A stretch of 64,000 nt of DNA from Pelagadaptatus sp034112445 (GTDB lineage Bacteria > Pseudomonadota > Gammaproteobacteria > Pseudomonadales > Cellvibrionaceae): contig JAWUVI010000014.1 in the NCBI GenBank assembly GCA_034112445.1, positions 62,001-126,000 of the forward strand, read 5' to 3'. The translations under genes and the position numbers were made by a program. Under the pieces are notes generated by a model. It had not been told where the DNA came from. It ran no database searches and was given only the letters and a program-made list of their open reading frames with translations. Each line of letters opens with the position of its first letter. Positions within the stretch are counted from its first letter, which is position 1. Shown in pieces: positions 9,319 to 17,613 of this stretch.

Positions 9319-10038
9319 ATGGCAAACAATACCGAATTCCAAACTAATAACGATGTAGAGCACGAAGAACATTGGGTGGCTGTGAGTGACTTAATGGGCG
9401 GCTTAATGATGGTGTTTTTATTAATATCCGTTATTTACTTGGTGCAGTTAGAAATCGAATCGAAGAAAATCAAAGACGTCGTGGTTCTCTACGAGCGCTT
9501 AAGAACCCAGTTGTATGAGGATCTTTTGAATGAGTTTAAGCCAGATTTGCCCCGTTGGGGGGCCGAAGTTAACCGTGATTTGAGTGTGCGGTTTTATAAT
9601 ACCGAAGTGTTATTTGCTCATGGCGACGATAAAATCAAGCCAGCTTTCAGCGACATACTGAACGATTTTTTCCCTCGTTATGTACGCATTATTACATCGG
9701 ACAAATACCGCAGTGATATTCTTGAAGTTAGGATAGAAGGGCATACATCCAGCGATTGGGGAGTGGCTTCAGGCACTGATGTCGCTTATATAAAGAACAT
9801 GGCGTTATCACAGGCGCGTACTCGAACAACATTAGCCTATTTGTTGGCATTGCCGCGGGTTGATACCGAAAAGCATTGGTTAACCCGCCATTTAACGGCT
9901 AATGGTTTATCGTCATCAAAAGTGGTTTACGATGCGGCGGGCAATGAAGATGGTATCCGTTCAAGACGTGTAGAGTTTAAGATTCGCACGGATGCGGAGT
10001 CACGGATAGCCACTATTCTAAACGAGCAAGCACGATGA
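9319..10038 (+). CDS. ZorB/MotB-like OmpA-domain protein
   Basis: 239 residues. A short cytoplasmic N-terminus leads into one membrane helix, SDLMGGLMMVFLLISVIYLV, with Asp24 at the position of the proton-binding aspartate of MotB and ZorB. A helical periplasmic linker follows, then a C-terminal OmpA-like peptidoglycan-binding domain with RIEGHTSS, QARTRTTLAYLL and SRRVEFKI. This is the expected partner of the upstream proton-channel subunit: a stator anchored to the cell wall. The SDLMxGLMMVFL pattern is nearer to ZorB than to flagellar MotB, and no flagellar genes are nearby. Its stop overlaps the start of a 26-codon frame. Confidence 0.85.
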   Translation: MANNTEFQTNNDVEHEEHWVAVSDLMGGLMMVFLLISVIYLVQLEIESKKIKDVVVLYERLRTQLYEDLLNEFKPDLPRWGAEVNRDLSVRFYNTEVLFAHGDDKIKPAFSDILNDFFPRYVRIITSDKYRSDILEVRIEGHTSSDWGVASGTDVAYIKNMALSQARTRTTLAYLLALPRVDTEKHWLTRHLTANGLSSSKVVYDAAGNEDGIRSRRVEFKIRTDAESRIATILNEQAR

Positions 10039-10115
10039 TATTTAAAGAATTCGTGCCCTATTTGAAAGGGCTGGTACCTTATTTTAAAGAGCTGAGCCTC
10101 AATGAAACTTCCTGA
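10035..10115 (+). CDS. Possible 26-residue coupling peptide between the ZorB-like gene and the third gene
   Basis: An ATG at 10035 overlaps the ZorB-like stop codon in an ATGA arrangement. The frame runs 26 codons to a TGA at 10113-10115, ending 14 bases inside the next gene (ATG at 10102). The peptide (MIFKEFVPYLKGLVPYFKEL, then SLNETS) is amphipathic and contains a near-repeat, FVPYLK / LVPYFK. It fills the whole space between the two larger genes with overlaps at both ends, as expected for translational coupling, but it could be chance. No strong ribosome site is seen. Confidence 0.3.
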   Translation: MIFKEFVPYLKGLVPYFKELSLNETS

Positions 10116-10632
10116 TTTTTTACAATTTGAGGCGTTTAATAAGCTTCGAGCTACCATGGGAGCAGAAGATCTAGGCGACTTCGTTTTCTTTGATCCTAAG
10201 AAAAACCTCACTGGAATCGAGCGGCTTGAGTTAAAGGGGCAGGGCTTAATAGTCTCTGCGGCGATATTAGGCAGCGCCTCTGATTTCACTTTGACTTATA
10301 AAGACAGTCGAGTTGCCATTTACCTAAACGAACCAGAAAGTATGGATGATTGGCTCTATCATGTGAGCGATTGTGAAATGGTTCACGCAGCAAGGGCTAG
10401 CGATAAGCTGACTTTGTTTTCAGCGAAAACGGTTGTGCCTGTGCACGCAACGGGGACCTATAAAGTGTGCTCAAGTTGTTTGCAAAAACTCAGGTATCAG
10501 AATTTTGACGGTGTTCGACAGCGCCACCGTGAATATAGCCAAAGGATAGAAGACGTTTTTAGCTTGACTGAATTTTTTCAGGAATACCCTATGTATCCGG
10601 TCGTTATTAAAAAAGAAATCCCTATTTTTTAA
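10102..10632 (+). CDS. Unrecognised Cys/His protein, third gene of the ZorAB-like unit
   Basis: 176 residues, no signal peptide and no membrane helix, so probably cytoplasmic. I cannot name a family with certainty. The C-terminal half carries a possible metal site: His87, Cys91 and His95 (YHVSDCEMVH), His115, and a CSSC pair at 123-126 followed by LQKLRYQNFDG. It then ends with the helical stretch DVFSLTEFFQEYP. I have a weak recollection of a similar Cys-containing region followed by an FxLxEFF segment in the N-terminal part of some HNH-nuclease proteins of defence regions; if correct, this protein stops before any nuclease domain. Its position after a channel/stator pair suggests it receives or modulates the stator signal. 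It does not look like ZorC, ZorD or ZorE. Confidence 0.7.
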   Translation: MKLPDFLQFEAFNKLRATMGAEDLGDFVFFDPKKNLTGIERLELKGQGLIVSAAILGSASDFTLTYKDSRVAIYLNEPESMDDWLYHVSDCEMVHAARASDKLTLFSAKTVVPVHATGTYKVCSSCLQKLRYQNFDGVRQRHREYSQRIEDVFSLTEFFQEYPMYPVVIKKEIPIF

Positions 10633-10694
10633 TAATCCACTCTATTACCAACTTCATTAGTATCAATAATGACTCAACTAGGATTACTTAAGGC

Positions 10695-11006
10695 ATGAAC
10701 ATCCAGACCAGTATTGAACAAAAACTCGAACACAATTTTCAGCCTGAACAGCTTAGTGTGGTGAATGAAAGCCATATGCACAGCGTGCCTGTTAATTCTG
10801 AAACTCATTTTAAAGTGGTGTTGGTGAGTGCCAGTTTCGACAAGGTTCGTAAGGTGGCCAGGCACCAAGAGGTGTATAAAGTGTTAAGTGATGAAATGGC
10901 GGGCGAAGTTCATGCGTTGGCGCTACACACCTATACCCCAGAAGAGTGGGAGCACAAGCAGGTAGCCCCTGAATCCCCGAACTGTTTAGGTGGTTCAAAG
11001 ACTTAA
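10695..11006 (+). CDS. bolA: BolA family transcriptional regulator / iron-sulfur partner
   Basis: 103 residues with the BolA fold: QTSIEQKLEHNF, then VVNESHMHSVPVNSETHFKVVLVS with the invariant-type His residues, then a helix-turn region RHQEVYKVLSDEMAGEVHALALHTYTP. BolA proteins form complexes with monothiol glutaredoxins and bind [2Fe-2S]; in E. coli BolA also influences cell shape and stress genes. The histidine-rich NESHMH segment is the usual cluster-ligand region. Length is typical. It stands alone, 62 bases after the ZorAB-like unit. Confidence 0.93.
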   Translation: MNIQTSIEQKLEHNFQPEQLSVVNESHMHSVPVNSETHFKVVLVSASFDKVRKVARHQEVYKVLSDEMAGEVHALALHTYTPEEWEHKQVAPESPNCLGGSKT

Positions 11007-11162
11007 GGTTATTCTGGCGATGTCTTTGTTAGTGGTATGAGCTCAGTGGTATGAATTCAGTGGTACGAATATAGTCGCTGAGCTCTGTTCAAAAAATCGA
11101 CAAATGGGTAGAATGCGCGGATTTAATGTACCCATATTTTTTTATTGTGATGTTTAGGACTT

Positions 11163-12107
11163 ATGAAACCGATAACTGTTGCTGCATTGTATAAATTTGT
11201 TCAATTGCCTGATTACCAAGAGTTGCGTCAGCCGCTACTTGAATTTTGTTTGGATAACGACATTAAAGGCACGCTATTGCTGGCCGCCGAAGGCATAAAC
11301 GGCACTGTCGCCAGTTCACGTGAAGGCATTGATAAGCTCAAAGCCTACTTTCAAAACGATACCCGTATTGCTGGTCGATTTTCTGATTTAAGTTACAAAG
11401 AATCATTTGATGAGGCCCAGCCGTTTTATCGGATGAAAGTTAAACTGAAAAAAGAAATTGTAACCATGGGGGTGCAAGGCATTGATCCTCGCCATGTGGT
11501 GGGAACTTATGTAGAACCAAAAGATTGGAATGATCTTATTTCTGATCCCGATGTGATTCTGGTGGATACCCGCAACGATTACGAATACGAGTTGGGCACT
11601 TTTAAAGGAGCTGAAAACCCCGATACGAAATCCTTCCGCGAATTTCCAGACTACGTCAAAGATAATTTAAACCCTACAAAACATAAAAAAGTGGCGATGT
11701 TTTGTACGGGTGGTATTCGTTGCGAAAAATCAACGGCTTACATGAAAGAACAAGGGTTTGACGAGGTTTACCACCTGCACGGCGGTATTTTGAAGTACCT
11801 TGAAGAGGTGCCAGAAACTGAGAGCTTATGGCAGGGCGAATGTTTTGTGTTCGATAACCGAGTCAGTGTCACTCATGACCTTGAACCAGGCCTCTATGAT
11901 CTTTGTCATGGTTGCCGTGAGCCCATAACAGCAACGGATAAAGAATCGGATAAATTTACTTTGGGAGTCTCTTGCCCTCGTTGTTTTGATACGCAAACGC
12001 CAGAGCAAAGGGCAAGGTTTGAAGAGCGACAAAAGCAAATTAAATTATCTGAGGCTCGTAATGAGGTTCATATAGGTGTTCCGCTAAATCGTAGAAAAAA
12101 AGCTTAA
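11163..12107 (+). CDS. trhO: tRNA uridine(34) hydroxylase TrhO (rhodanese family)
   Basis: 314 residues. An N-terminal acylphosphatase-like domain (LLLAAEGINGTVASS) precedes a rhodanese domain (VILVDTRNDYEYELGTFKGA) whose active-site loop is CTGGIRCEKST, with the catalytic Cys first. A C-terminal Cys-rich segment (CHGCREP, SCPRCFD) follows. This is the YceA/TrhO family, which hydroxylates U34 of certain tRNAs in an oxygen-dependent manner, the first step toward cmo5U or mo5U. All expected motifs are present and length is normal. The message may continue into the small DUF1145 gene 43 bases downstream. Confidence 0.93.
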   Translation: MKPITVAALYKFVQLPDYQELRQPLLEFCLDNDIKGTLLLAAEGINGTVASSREGIDKLKAYFQNDTRIAGRFSDLSYKESFDEAQPFYRMKVKLKKEIVTMGVQGIDPRHVVGTYVEPKDWNDLISDPDVILVDTRNDYEYELGTFKGAENPDTKSFREFPDYVKDNLNPTKHKKVAMFCTGGIRCEKSTAYMKEQGFDEVYHLHGGILKYLEEVPETESLWQGECFVFDNRVSVTHDLEPGLYDLCHGCREPITATDKESDKFTLGVSCPRCFDTQTPEQRARFEERQKQIKLSEARNEVHIGVPLNRRKKA

Positions 12108-12150
12108 GATGTATCCCCAAAAATCAATTTTTTAATAAAAGGTGTAATTC

Positions 12151-12420
12151 ATGTTTTATACATTATCAAAAGTTTTTATGATGGTTTTCTATGCGCTGGT
12201 CCCTGTTTCTTTGGTGTGGGAAGTGTTGCTACCCTACTCAAATACCATGTTGATAATTACCGCAGTGTTGCTGGTATTACACAGCCTGGAGTTTATTTTA
12301 ATGAAGAATAAACTCCAGGCATTGCCTGGTTCAGTTATGACGCATTTTATAAATACACTGTTGTTCGGCTTTAATCATTGGTTGCCATTGATGAAAGCCC
12401 AAAAGGACAATGAAGTCTAA
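12151..12420 (+). CDS. Small membrane protein, DUF1145
   Basis: 89 residues, mostly membrane: hydrophobic segments at about 8-26 (VFMMVFYALVPVSLVWEVL), 30-50 and 60-78. The segment LVLHSLEFILMKNKL and the NTLLFGFNHWLPL end match the DUF1145 family of short gammaproteobacterial inner-membrane proteins. Function unknown. A GGTG-containing ribosome site precedes the ATG. It lies downstream of trhO on the same strand, with no evident role in tRNA modification. Confidence 0.75.
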   Translation: MFYTLSKVFMMVFYALVPVSLVWEVLLPYSNTMLIITAVLLVLHSLEFILMKNKLQALPGSVMTHFINTLLFGFNHWLPLMKAQKDNEV

Positions 12421-12432
12421 ATAAAGTAAGGG

Positions 12433-12449
12433 GGGCGCAGTTCTCGCCC
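12433..12449 (+). terminator. Weak GC hairpin after the DUF1145 gene
   Basis: gggcg / cgccc with a seven-base loop lies 13 bases after the stop codon; the stem can be extended by wobble on the G side. No T-tract follows, so termination here is uncertain. Confidence 0.3.
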
Positions 12450-12639
12450 TAATGGTACCTCCGCCTCTATAAAGACAAAAACTAAAACGAACTCTCTGAG
12501 TTTATTTCAAAATATTTTGGTTTTTAGGGGGCGCATTCTAATTTTTCTCTTTATATTCCCTCTCCATTGAAGTCACTGAACAGATTTAAATGTTTAGTTT
12601 GACTCAAGCGAATTTAATTTATCACTTGGAGAAGTAATC

Positions 12640-13203
12640 ATGGCTAACCGCATCGAAGATTTAAACAAACTGGTTAAAGAAAAATACGAAAGCATCGTTG
12701 ACGCTGCTAAACCTTATTCTACTGAGCAACAAGCAGCAATTTCTGCATATGTTGAAACTTTACAAGGCCTTGCTAAAAACTATGTTGAAGCAAATAAAAC
12801 TTTGTGGAGCAACAGTGTTGAAACAAACAAAAAAATGTTTGATAAAACTCGTAAGTCTGGCGAGCAATTGTTCAACAACACTAAAGTTGATCTAGAAAAA
12901 GCTTCTAAAGAATTGAAAGCTAAGCTTGAAACTCAAGTAGAGAAAACCAAAACAACGGCTAAAGACGGCGTTAAAACTGTTTCTGAAAAACTTGAAGAAA
13001 GCCAAAAGCAAGTTAAAGAAGCTGCTCTTGAGCTGAAAAACTCAATCTTTCCAGCTCAAAAGCCTGCTAAAAAAGCCGCTAAGAAACCAGCCGCTAAAAA
13101 AGCAACGGCTGCTAAGAAGCCAGCTGCCAAAAAAGCAACGGCTAAAAAAGCAACGGCTAAGCCTGTAGTTGAAACAGCAACTGCTGAAACAGCTGCTGCT
13201 TAA
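12640..13203 (+). CDS. PhaF-like phasin with histone-H1-like tail
   Basis: 187 residues. The first ~140 are amphipathic helix of phasin type (RIEDLNKLVKEKYESI, QGLAKNYVEANKTLW). The C-terminal ~45 residues are Ala/Lys/Pro repeats of the form AKKPAAKKATA, as in histone H1 and the Pseudomonas phasin PhaF, which links polyhydroxyalkanoate granules to the nucleoid. No PHA synthase gene is in the window, so granule association is inferred from the protein alone. The ribosome site (GGAGAAG) is strong, and a perfect terminator follows directly, indicating a monocistronic, probably highly expressed gene. The lysine tail is encoded by repeated gctaagaagcca-like DNA, prone to length change. Confidence 0.82.
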   Translation: MANRIEDLNKLVKEKYESIVDAAKPYSTEQQAAISAYVETLQGLAKNYVEANKTLWSNSVETNKKMFDKTRKSGEQLFNNTKVDLEKASKELKAKLETQVEKTKTTAKDGVKTVSEKLEESQKQVKEAALELKNSIFPAQKPAKKAAKKPAAKKATAAKKPAAKKATAKKATAKPVVETATAETAAA

Positions 13204-13222
13204 GTTTCGTTAGCTTCAAAGT

Positions 13223-13260
13223 AAAAAAGAGCGTTAGGGTTACCCTAACGCTCTTTTTTT
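13223..13260. terminator. Strong bidirectional intrinsic terminator
   Basis: A perfect stem (aaaaaagagcgttaggg paired with ccctaacgctctttttt, three-base loop) flanked by A- and T-runs lies 20 bases after the phasin stop. Symmetric A and T tracts allow it to work for rdgC, which converges from the other side. Confidence 0.93.
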
Positions 13261-13300
13261 ATGCCTGAAATAAACATATTTTTATTTTGTCTAAGCCAGT

Positions 13301-14215
13301 TTATTGAGCTTCTTGGGATATTCCGCCAAACATACCTAAGAGCGCATTAATGAATTCTCGAAGGCTTAATGTCATAACGGAAAAGTCTGCGTCAAACTGT
13401 GCTGCTTTATCACCATCACTAGAATCGTCGGCTTCTTCAATTATCTTTTCGGCAAACTTTAAGCGTTTAACTTCCATATTGTCAGTAATTAAGCATTGCA
13501 GGCTTTCATTCCAATCTATTGCCAGTTTCACAACTCTTTTACCGGTGTTTAGGTGTTGTTCAATTTCGGGGGCGTATAAATCTTGGCGTTTACATCGCAA
13601 TATACTGCCTTCTTCGCTGGGTTCTTGAAGTTCACACTCACTGCCTAATTCGACATTGTTCGGTAAGTTTTCGCCTTGCAGCCATGAACTCATGATTACA
13701 CTAGGCGATTCAGTGGTTTGTACTGGAATAACGGGCAAGGTTCCCAACGATTGGCGCAATAATTTGATCAGCTCTTCGGCTTTGCTGGTCGATGAGCTGT
13801 CTATAATGAGCCAGCCCTGCTGCGGGTCAATATAGGCGTAGGTACGCTGTGACTTTGTGAATGCCTGAGGCAGACAATCAAAAATGATATCGTCTTTAAT
13901 GGTTTGTTTTTCTTTGCTGTAAATACGACGATCTTCTGTCATTTCAAGTAAATCAATTTTTTCATCAAGCTTTTCTTTGATGACTGCGGCGGGCAATACT
14001 TTTTCTTCGCGTCTGGCGCAAATCATCATACAACCATTAGCGCTGTGATAGAGCTCTTCACTTAGACCTGTCATAGGAGGCACCCAACCATAGCGATGGG
14101 TATCTTGCTTACCGCAAGGTTTAAATTCTTGCTCAGATAATTGCTTGTTTAGTTTTTCTGGGAAGATTTCTACCGCTGAAGTGAAGCGGTAGAGAAGGAT
14201 GTTTTTAAACCACAT
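13301..14215 (-). CDS. rdgC: Recombination-associated protein RdgC
   Basis: 304 residues, the usual size. It begins MWFKNILLYRFTSAVEI and contains YGWVPPMTG, CARREEKVLPAAVIKEKL and DDIIFDCLPQAFTKSQRTYAY, all typical of RdgC. RdgC forms a ring-shaped dimer around double-stranded DNA and restrains RecA activity. The gene follows a DUF4202 gene on the same strand (37-base gap) and may be cotranscribed with it. It ends against the strong bidirectional terminator of the phasin gene. Confidence 0.95.
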   Translation of the reverse strand: MWFKNILLYRFTSAVEIFPEKLNKQLSEQEFKPCGKQDTHRYGWVPPMTGLSEELYHSANGCMMICARREEKVLPAAVIKEKLDEKIDLLEMTEDRRIYSKEKQTIKDDIIFDCLPQAFTKSQRTYAYIDPQQGWLIIDSSSTSKAEELIKLLRQSLGTLPVIPVQTTESPSVIMSSWLQGENLPNNVELGSECELQEPSEEGSILRCKRQDLYAPEIEQHLNTGKRVVKLAIDWNESLQCLITDNMEVKRLKFAEKIIEEADDSSDGDKAAQFDADFSVMTLSLREFINALLGMFGGISQEAQ

Positions 14216-14253
14216 AGTTTGATACCAAATATAATAAGGAGGTGTGCGTAGGG

Positions 14254-14841
14254 TTAACTTAATGCTTTCTGAATGAGACTTAATAGAGCCTCTGGCAAGG
14301 GGAGTTTCAACGCCGCTTGATGGCCTGCTTCAGACATCTTATGCCATGTTTTCTGAATAATACTGATGAGTTTTTCTTCTTCGTGCTTGGCCGCAAAATC
14401 AGTTAGATAATGATTGAGAAAAACCAGGCAGGCAACATCTTCTAGCGTTTGAGTTTCAGTGTCACGTTTAAGCTGCTTCTTCTGTAGTAGACTTTTTACA
14501 CGTACTTGGTCTGTTTCAGAGTAACCCTTGTCAGCCATTAATTGGGCGGTAAGTTCGGCGTGAAAAGTGCCTAGATCAATACGCCACTTTCTATAGCCCG
14601 TGCGATCCATAGGATAGTCGCTGCGAGAAATAGCCCAACGCTTGATGTGCTGTGCACGGCAGGCTATTTGTAAGTGTTCCGAGGCCGTTGGTGCAAACAA
14701 ACTCAATTGCTCAGTCATACGTTGAGCGTATAAATACTCTTTCGCGACAGAACCCTGGTTGGTTGATACAAGGTTTGGATCTTGCTGATTAACGGAATCA
14801 ATAGCGGTAAAAAGTTCCGTTAGTTGGGTTGTGTTGCTCAT
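14254..14841 (-). CDS. DUF4202 domain protein
   Basis: 195 residues, all-helical and cytoplasmic. The run HIKRWAISRSDYPMDRTGYR and the YSETDQVRVKSLLQKK segment identify the DUF4202 family. Its conserved His and Asp residues (H in AQHIKRW, H in GTFHAEL, D in QTLEDVACLVFL) are arranged like an HD-type metal site, but the activity is not established. A normal-length copy. Located upstream of rdgC with the same orientation; no functional link between the two is known to me. Confidence 0.78.
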   Translation of the reverse strand: MSNTTQLTELFTAIDSVNQQDPNLVSTNQGSVAKEYLYAQRMTEQLSLFAPTASEHLQIACRAQHIKRWAISRSDYPMDRTGYRKWRIDLGTFHAELTAQLMADKGYSETDQVRVKSLLQKKQLKRDTETQTLEDVACLVFLNHYLTDFAAKHEEEKLISIIQKTWHKMSEAGHQAALKLPLPEALLSLIQKALS

Positions 14842-15041
14842 GTGTCTGTACGCCTATTGTTGAGTGTCCCAGCAGGGGGAGAGAAGCTCAGTACTCATCG
14901 AAAAACTCGTTAAATTAAGAAATAGTGAAAATAACCCGCAATTTTACGCTACTTCGGCCGATATTTCATGAGTAGAGAGATTAATCATGATAATCCCATC
15001 AATTTAGTGACAGAGTTGTATTTCATGGAGTGCAGTCGGGA

Positions 15042-16148
15042 ATGGATTTAACGGAAGAAAATGCACAGCTTAAAAAAACAGTAAAAAAGCTGCTTGTTCG
15101 CTTGGATGAGAATCAGCGTGTGCGTAATCATTTTCATGAGTTTGAATTCAAGCTGTTGAGCAGTAAAACATTATCTGACTTACTAAACCTGCTTATTAAT
15201 GGCGCTTTGAGTCATTTTAAATTGGATGATGTCAGTTTGATTTTAGTTGACACCGATTTTAGTTTGCGTGGACTTATAGAACACCTGGATTTAGAAGATT
15301 TTTCAACACGGTTACAGCTACGCCAAAACGATGACTTTGCCTTAAGTCTATACCCAGGTAAATACAAGGTTAGTCTAGGGGAACTAGACACATTAACCGC
15401 AGCTCGATTGTTTCCAAATTTACGTGAATTAAAGAGTGCGGCATTAATGCCCATGGTCCGCGATGATAAGTTAGTAGGCAGTCTGCATTTCGGCAGTAAA
15501 TTAAGTGAACGTTTTTCTGAAGACAAGGCGACGGACTTTCTTGAGTATCTGTCCTCTATCAGTGCCGTGTGTGTTGAGAGTGCACTGTCAAAAGAGCATT
15601 TACGTTATCAAAGCCAAATTGATATGTTGACTCAAGTTCGCAATCGAATGAATTTTGATGGCGAATTTATTCGTGAATTAGAACGTTCTCACCGCGGTAA
15701 AGATACATTGAGTTGTATGTTTGTTGACGTCGATTTATTTAAAGCCATTAACGATCGCTATGGACACAGTGTCGGTGATTTATGTCTTAAGGAAATAGCA
15801 GCGGCAATTGATAAGCAGCTAAGAAAGACGGATATTTTGGCTCGTTACGGTGGTGAAGAATTCGTTATATTGTTGCCGCACTGCGATGAGTCTTCGGGAT
15901 TGGAAATTTCAGAGCGAGTTCGTGAATCTGTTAGTAATCTGAAGATAGATCATGCGGCGGCAGGTAATAAAGTTCAACCTACAGTATCTATTGGTCTTAC
16001 GACTTGGAATCCCGTGGATGATAATCACTACGACCTTGAAGCTTTAGGCAAAAAATTACTAAACATAGCTGATGAAGCTATGTATGAAGCTAAAAGGGCA
16101 GGTCGTAATAAAGTGGTAGTAAAACCTTTTTATCAAGTGGTGCAGTGA
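15042..16148 (+). CDS. Diguanylate cyclase with N-terminal GAF/DUF484-like sensor
   Basis: 368 residues from the ATG at 15042 (GGAG about 11 bases upstream; a GTG at 15030 is the alternative). An N-terminal coiled segment leads to a GAF/DUF484-like domain at about 30-190 (LLINGALSHFKLDDVSLILV). The GGDEF domain follows (MLTQVRNRMNFDGEFI, CMFVDVDLFKAINDRYGHSVGD) with the active loop RYGGEEF. A product-inhibition site, RKTD, is positioned exactly five residues before GGEEF, so the enzyme looks both active and feedback-controlled. It makes c-di-GMP in the cytoplasm. A c-di-GMP-binding pilus ATPase (MshE) is encoded about 15 kb away, though many other effectors could be served. The next gene begins 47 bases downstream. 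Confidence 0.9.
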   Translation: MDLTEENAQLKKTVKKLLVRLDENQRVRNHFHEFEFKLLSSKTLSDLLNLLINGALSHFKLDDVSLILVDTDFSLRGLIEHLDLEDFSTRLQLRQNDDFALSLYPGKYKVSLGELDTLTAARLFPNLRELKSAALMPMVRDDKLVGSLHFGSKLSERFSEDKATDFLEYLSSISAVCVESALSKEHLRYQSQIDMLTQVRNRMNFDGEFIRELERSHRGKDTLSCMFVDVDLFKAINDRYGHSVGDLCLKEIAAAIDKQLRKTDILARYGGEEFVILLPHCDESSGLEISERVRESVSNLKIDHAAAGNKVQPTVSIGLTTWNPVDDNHYDLEALGKKLLNIADEAMYEAKRAGRNKVVVKPFYQVVQ

Positions 16149-16195
16149 TTTCTGCTATAAATAGATTACTCTAATGTTTAGCTTTGTGTCTGTTT

Positions 16196-17599
16196 ATGGT
16201 TATTAAATTGTTTTTACAGCGCTGCTGTGTGCTGTTTTTTCTTTTGCTTGCTATATCTTCCGCTCAGGCGTCTGAACGCCCGATGCTGACCTTTAATTGT
16301 CCCAGGTCTGTGGGACAATCTGATTTTGATTTTGCTAACCAAGTCTACTCCGAGGTCTTTTCGCCCATGGGTTATGACTTCCGTTTTGTTTATTTGGCAA
16401 GGCGGGACGCTGTTAAGCAACTGGCCCAAGGCCAGCTCGATGGCGATTGTGCGCGAGCACCAAACTTCCTTGAATTAACTGGGCTTACTAATTTAATTAG
16501 AATTGAAACTCCTTTGCGCACTGCCGCGTTTGAGACTTGGTATAGGGACGAAATTGAATCCAATACCCCCTACAAAGATATACATTTAGGTTATAACGGC
16601 AGCACGTTATTCTTGAAAAAAAATCTAGAGATAATGGGGTTTGGAAAGTTAACCTCATTTGATGATTATCAGTCTTTAGCTGATGCTCTGGTCAATGGCG
16701 AAATAGACGCGCTATTCAACTATGAAGAAGCCATTGCGCCCTATAAAAAAGCGCTGCACGAACAAGGAGCCTATTTAGCGGACACACCTATTGTTTTTCC
16801 TGTGCATACCTATGTTTCTGAAAAGTACGCTACATTAGTACCTGAAATCGAATCGAAGATGAACCGCTATTTAAAATATAACCCATACTATCCTCCGATA
16901 GTCCCTCCAGTTAGAGTTATTGATAAAAGTTTAGAGCATAAGCCATCCATTCTGTTTTCCTGCATACTACAATCGAAAAGTTTTGTCTTTATGAACCTGT
17001 ATGACATTTATAGCCAAATATTTAAAACGCTGGGTTATAACTTTCATATGGTTTCTATGAATCTTCCGAGAGAAGCTATTGAGTTTGGTCAGGGTAATGT
17101 GGATGGGAGTTGTGGTCTGCCATCTGGTTTAGGCGCGAAATTAATCGGCGCTAAGCAGGTCAATGCTGTTGTAGGGACAAACAAAATTAAAATATGGGGG
17201 CTGAAAGCTATGCCTGAGTTACGACAGCTGTCAGATATACCTGCTGGAGCTAAGGTTGCTGTCATAAGAGGCGGTCATATATCGAGAGAGATTTTGCAGG
17301 CGCAAGGATTAAAGGTGACGGTTGTAAATTCCGTAGTTTCAGGGCTTAAAATGTTGAATGCAAGCCGAATTGATTTCTTCATTGGCTCATCTATAGGCGC
17401 AAAACGTGTATTTCAGAAAATAGAATTGAGGCAGCCTGTGTTCACCGTAGGCTATCTACGGCAGGATAATATAACGCCGTTTTTAAGCCATAAAAACTCG
17501 CACTTAAGTGAATCTATGGCCATAGAGCTTAATCGCTATTTCACAGATACTAGGAATAGACATAAATTGGAGGTGCTGGATTTATTGGATATTTATTAA
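16196..17599 (+). CDS. Periplasmic binding protein with two tandem SBP3-like domains
   Basis: 467 residues from the ATG at 16196, which opens directly into a signal peptide (MVIKLFLQRCCVLFFLLLAI, cleavage near AQA). The mature protein is two related halves. Half one (about 28-240) has LTFNCPRSVG, YSEVFSPMGYDFRFV and GQLDGDCARAP. Half two (about 250-467) has ILFSCILQSK, YSQIFKTLGYNFHMV and GNVDGSCGLPSG. Each half has its own Cys pair at equivalent places, suggesting one disulfide per domain. Such proteins resemble the amino-acid-binding family 3 used by ABC transporters or as sensor input domains, but no permease is adjacent. It follows a diguanylate cyclase gene by 47 bases, so a signalling role is possible. 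Ligand unknown. Confidence 0.75.
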   Translation: MVIKLFLQRCCVLFFLLLAISSAQASERPMLTFNCPRSVGQSDFDFANQVYSEVFSPMGYDFRFVYLARRDAVKQLAQGQLDGDCARAPNFLELTGLTNLIRIETPLRTAAFETWYRDEIESNTPYKDIHLGYNGSTLFLKKNLEIMGFGKLTSFDDYQSLADALVNGEIDALFNYEEAIAPYKKALHEQGAYLADTPIVFPVHTYVSEKYATLVPEIESKMNRYLKYNPYYPPIVPPVRVIDKSLEHKPSILFSCILQSKSFVFMNLYDIYSQIFKTLGYNFHMVSMNLPREAIEFGQGNVDGSCGLPSGLGAKLIGAKQVNAVVGTNKIKIWGLKAMPELRQLSDIPAGAKVAVIRGGHISREILQAQGLKVTVVNSVVSGLKMLNASRIDFFIGSSIGAKRVFQKIELRQPVFTVGYLRQDNITPFLSHKNSHLSESMAIELNRYFTDTRNRHKLEVLDLLDIY

Positions 17600-17613
17600 T
17601 GTTCGTCACATAG

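Noticed and set aside
10102..10632. Third gene as ZorC, ZorD or ZorE
   Set aside because: It is far too short for ZorD (helicase) or ZorC, and has no visible HNH motif of the ZorE type.
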